Shown: one piece after another, positions 8,526-10,386 of the stretch
How the letters are laid out: the number at the start of each line of letters is the position of its first letter
How positions within the stretch are numbered: the stretch's first letter is position 1
Assembly: GCA_964398215.1 (NCBI GenBank)
Contig: CAYNNP010000232.1
Coordinates: 1 to 10,386, forward strand
DNA length: 10,386 bases
Direction: 5' to 3'
From: CAYNNP01 sp964398215
GTDB lineage: Bacteria > Planctomycetota > Planctomycetia > Pirellulales > Pirellulaceae
Translations under genes and position numbers: made by a program
Notes under the pieces: generated by a model
Databases searched by the model: none
The model's input: only the letters and a program-made list of their open reading frames with translations
What the model was told of the DNA's origin: nothing

Positions 8526-8719
8526 TCTGTTATCGTCCTTGAATATACCTCCGACGATGAAATGTAGATGTCAGAATGGCTAATTTGGCCACAGAATAGG
8601 GGCGTTTGGTGGGATGAAATTTGAATTGCCACGAAACCTGAAAAGCGGATTATCGATTGATTGACAATGCGTTATGATCGGGTTCGCAAAAATTCGCATC
8701 CACGGAATGGACCAACACT

Positions 8720-10162
8720 TTGATCGCCGATGATACCGACAACCGTCGGGGAAAGAAGAAACGCAAGTCTTCAGCAGCGGAAATTCTTCAACGACAACCA
8801 CCGTTTGAGCTCGAAGCCGAGATGGGAGTGCTGGGCAGCATCCTTTTGATGCCCGAAGTACTTGATGAAATAGCATCGTTACGCAGCGATGACTTTTATG
8901 ATGATGCAAATCGTATCTTGTATGAACACGTGCGCGCGATGCACGATGATGGCAAGAAGATCGACATCACGTTGCTTGTCTCACGACTACGAACCTCTGG
9001 CGAGTATGACAAGATTGGAGGTGCTCCGTACCTAGCACGGATTTCTGGCAGCGTTTCGAACGCCGCACACGCGATGTATTACGCTGACATCGTGTCGGAC
9101 AAAGCGGTGTATCGAAAGTTGATCGAATCCAGCACCGAGATCTTGCGCGATGCCTATGATCAAGCGGCAGATTCACGTGAACTGTGTGCGCAGGCTGAGC
9201 AAAAAGTATTTTCGATCATGGACGGTCGGACGACTCAGTCGCTGCACAGCATGAGTGATGTTTTGCACGCTGCGATGGACCGCATGGAAGCTCGAATGCG
9301 CGGCGAGCACTCCGACGGTACAGTGATGACCGGTTTCAGCGATTTCGACGACATGTCTGGCGGAATGCACAATGGCGAGTTGATCATCTTGGCCGCTCGT
9401 CCTTCGATGGGAAAAACCGCACTCGCGATGAACATTGCGGAACACGCCGCGATTGAGGATCGGGCTCCCGTTTTGTTTGTGAGCTTGGAAATGTCTGGGA
9501 TCGAGCTTGCCGACCGGATGCTCTGCTCACTGGCACGAGTCAATGGTCACCGATTGCGGAACGGAACGATCAGTTCGGATGATCAGAATCGTTTGGTATC
9601 CAAAGCCAATGAGATCAGCGAAGCTCCGTTGTTTGTGGACGATTCGCCAAGCCGAACGGTCAGTGAGATTGCTGCAGCGGCTCGTCGTATCAAACGACGC
9701 GAAGGAAACCTTGGCATGATTGTGATCGACTACTTGCAACTGATCGAGCCTGATAACTCGCGTGATCCAAGGCAAGAGCAGGTGGCCAAGATCGCACGTC
9801 GTTTGAAAGGGATGGCTCGTGAGCTTGAGGTGCCGATGCTTTGTCTTTCGCAGTTGAATCGTCAAGCGGAAGATAGCAAGGACCACAGACCAAAACTCAG
9901 TCACTTACGTGAATCGGGTGCGATCGAGCAGGATGCGGATGTTGTGATGTTTGTCCACCGCGAGGAGTACTATCATCGCGGCGAAGATCGTGCACAGTTT
10001 GCAGGTCAAGCAGAAATCATCATTGCGAAACAACGGAACGGGCCGGTTGGCGATGTGAAGCTGACTTGGGAAGCCGATTACACACGCTTTTCAACACGCG
10101 CCGCCGAACGACACGGCGAGTTCGACGACTACGCAGAATTCAGCGCCCCAGGTGGTTTTTAA
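8720..10162 (+). CDS. dnaB: Replicative DNA helicase DnaB
   Basis: Ring-shaped hexameric 5'-3' helicase that unwinds the replication fork and recruits primase. It has 480 residues, the normal length, and no intein. The order is a short basic tail (RRGKKKRKSS, 9-18), an N-terminal helical primase-binding domain (about 22-130, starting PPFELEAEMGVLGSIL), a linker (about 150-190) and a RecA-like motor domain (about 195-465). Motor motifs are intact: Walker A ARPSMGKT with Lys232, catalytic Glu257 (FVSLEM), Walker B VIDYLQ with Asp337, the LSQLNRQAE motif, the SGAIEQDADVV motif and the arginine finger Arg439 in AKQRNGP. The start is TTG at 8720, with a weak GGA about eight bases upstream. An ATG at 8707 is out of frame, and family homologues begin near this point. 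It stands alone here: rpsF, ssb and rplI, often neighbours of dnaB elsewhere, are not seen. Identification is secure; the exact start is less so. Confidence 0.97.
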   Translation: MIADDTDNRRGKKKRKSSAAEILQRQPPFELEAEMGVLGSILLMPEVLDEIASLRSDDFYDDANRILYEHVRAMHDDGKKIDITLLVSRLRTSGEYDKIGGAPYLARISGSVSNAAHAMYYADIVSDKAVYRKLIESSTEILRDAYDQAADSRELCAQAEQKVFSIMDGRTTQSLHSMSDVLHAAMDRMEARMRGEHSDGTVMTGFSDFDDMSGGMHNGELIILAARPSMGKTALAMNIAEHAAIEDRAPVLFVSLEMSGIELADRMLCSLARVNGHRLRNGTISSDDQNRLVSKANEISEAPLFVDDSPSRTVSEIAAAARRIKRREGNLGMIVIDYLQLIEPDNSRDPRQEQVAKIARRLKGMARELEVPMLCLSQLNRQAEDSKDHRPKLSHLRESGAIEQDADVVMFVHREEYYHRGEDRAQFAGQAEIIIAKQRNGPVGDVKLTWEADYTRFSTRAAERHGEFDDYAEFSAPGGF

Positions 10163-10249
10163 CGTTCCAGCCGAACGCGAAAAGTTGGTTCCTACGTAGC
10201 GAATTGGCGACAGCATATAGCCCCAGGGCAAATCACTTTTTCAAAGTAC

Positions 10250-10269
10250 GTTGGGCATTCCTGCCCAAC
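10250..10269. repeat. Palindromic intergenic element downstream of dnaB
   Basis: A perfect eight-pair inverted repeat, GTTGGGCA (10250-10257) and TGCCCAAC (10262-10269), around the loop TTCC, 87 bases after the dnaB stop. The bases after it (TGAATTTAAAAA) contain no proper T-run on either strand, so a rho-independent terminator is possible but not clear. The form suggests another dispersed palindrome of the kind common between planctomycete genes. Confidence 0.5.
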
Positions 10270-10368
10270 TGAATTTAAAAACGCTTTGACTCAGGCAAGA
10301 AAGACGTGCCCGATAAAAGTCGCGAACGACAAGATTCGGTTTTAGCGTTGCGATACAGGTGTGACTAA

Positions 10369-10386
10369 ATGACTCTCCCTTTGGGC
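10369..10386 (+). CDS. Possible start of a further gene, cut by window end
   Basis: ATG at 10369 opens a frame reading MTLPLG to the window edge. AGGTG (10357-10361) lies seven bases upstream as a plausible ribosome binding site. Six codons are too few to identify a product or to prove the gene. Confidence 0.2.

Larger units (their letters stand above)
8239..8719. other. Intergenic region before dnaB, rich in inverted repeats
   Basis: No gene I can defend lies in these 481 bases. The left part (8250-8450) is open on the minus strand for about 66 codons with a hydrophobic stretch but has no start or ribosome binding site of its own. From 8385 to 8525 there are four consecutive perfect short hairpins, the first nested in a larger inverted repeat. 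The right part (8526-8719) precedes dnaB and should hold its promoter. TTGACA (8661-8666) and TATGAT (8673-8678) are both present but only six bases apart, so they cannot serve as one standard promoter. Confidence 0.5.

Noticed and set aside
8661..8678. TTGACA and TATGAT as a dnaB promoter
   Set aside because: The two hexamers are only six bases apart instead of about 17, and neither has a good partner at the right distance.
7683..8769. 12-base string GAAACGCAAGTC occurring both after addA and at the start of dnaB
   Set aside because: The flanks differ at once, and a 12-base match in a 10-kb window can arise by chance.

Overview
The window looks like chromosomal DNA from a planctomycete, most likely of the Rhodopirellula/Pirellulaceae type. 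This is an inference from protein style: an EfpL-type elongation factor, a Lys/Arg-rich DnaB N-terminus, very divergent AddB/AddA proteins, frequent TTG/GTG starts, moderate GC and roomy intergenic DNA with palindromic repeats. No mobile-element genes, CRISPR array, tRNA or rRNA were found.

Layout. (1) 68-631, minus strand: an EF-P paralogue of the EfpL/YeiP class with an arginine at the loop tip, a strong Shine-Dalgarno, a TTG start and a possible terminator at the window edge. (2) 632-1030: a 399-bp divergent intergenic region. (3) 1031-7676, plus strand: a two-gene operon, addB then addA, overlapping by ATGA. It encodes a helicase-nuclease for double-strand-break processing. AddA is interrupted on paper by 100 Ns flanked by two identical 55-bp copies. 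Collapsing these restores one 1092-residue frame, so the break is an assembly artefact. (4) 7677-8719: about 1 kb with no intact gene. It holds a disrupted remnant gene (7732-8238), then a cluster of perfect hairpins including a nested REP-like palindrome (8385-8437). (5) 8720-10162: dnaB, the replicative helicase, complete. (6) 10163-10386: a second palindrome and perhaps the first codons of another gene.

How the genes relate. AddB and AddA form one heterodimeric enzyme: AddA supplies the motor and one nuclease, AddB an Fe-S-stabilised second nuclease. DnaB unwinds DNA at the fork, and AddAB repairs ends formed when forks break, but nothing in the sequence shows co-regulation. The EfpL gene is divergent and functionally separate (relief of ribosome stalling). 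I found no convincing undescribed multi-gene system. The points most worth a second look are the false gap in addA, the remnant gene, and the structured repeat elements.
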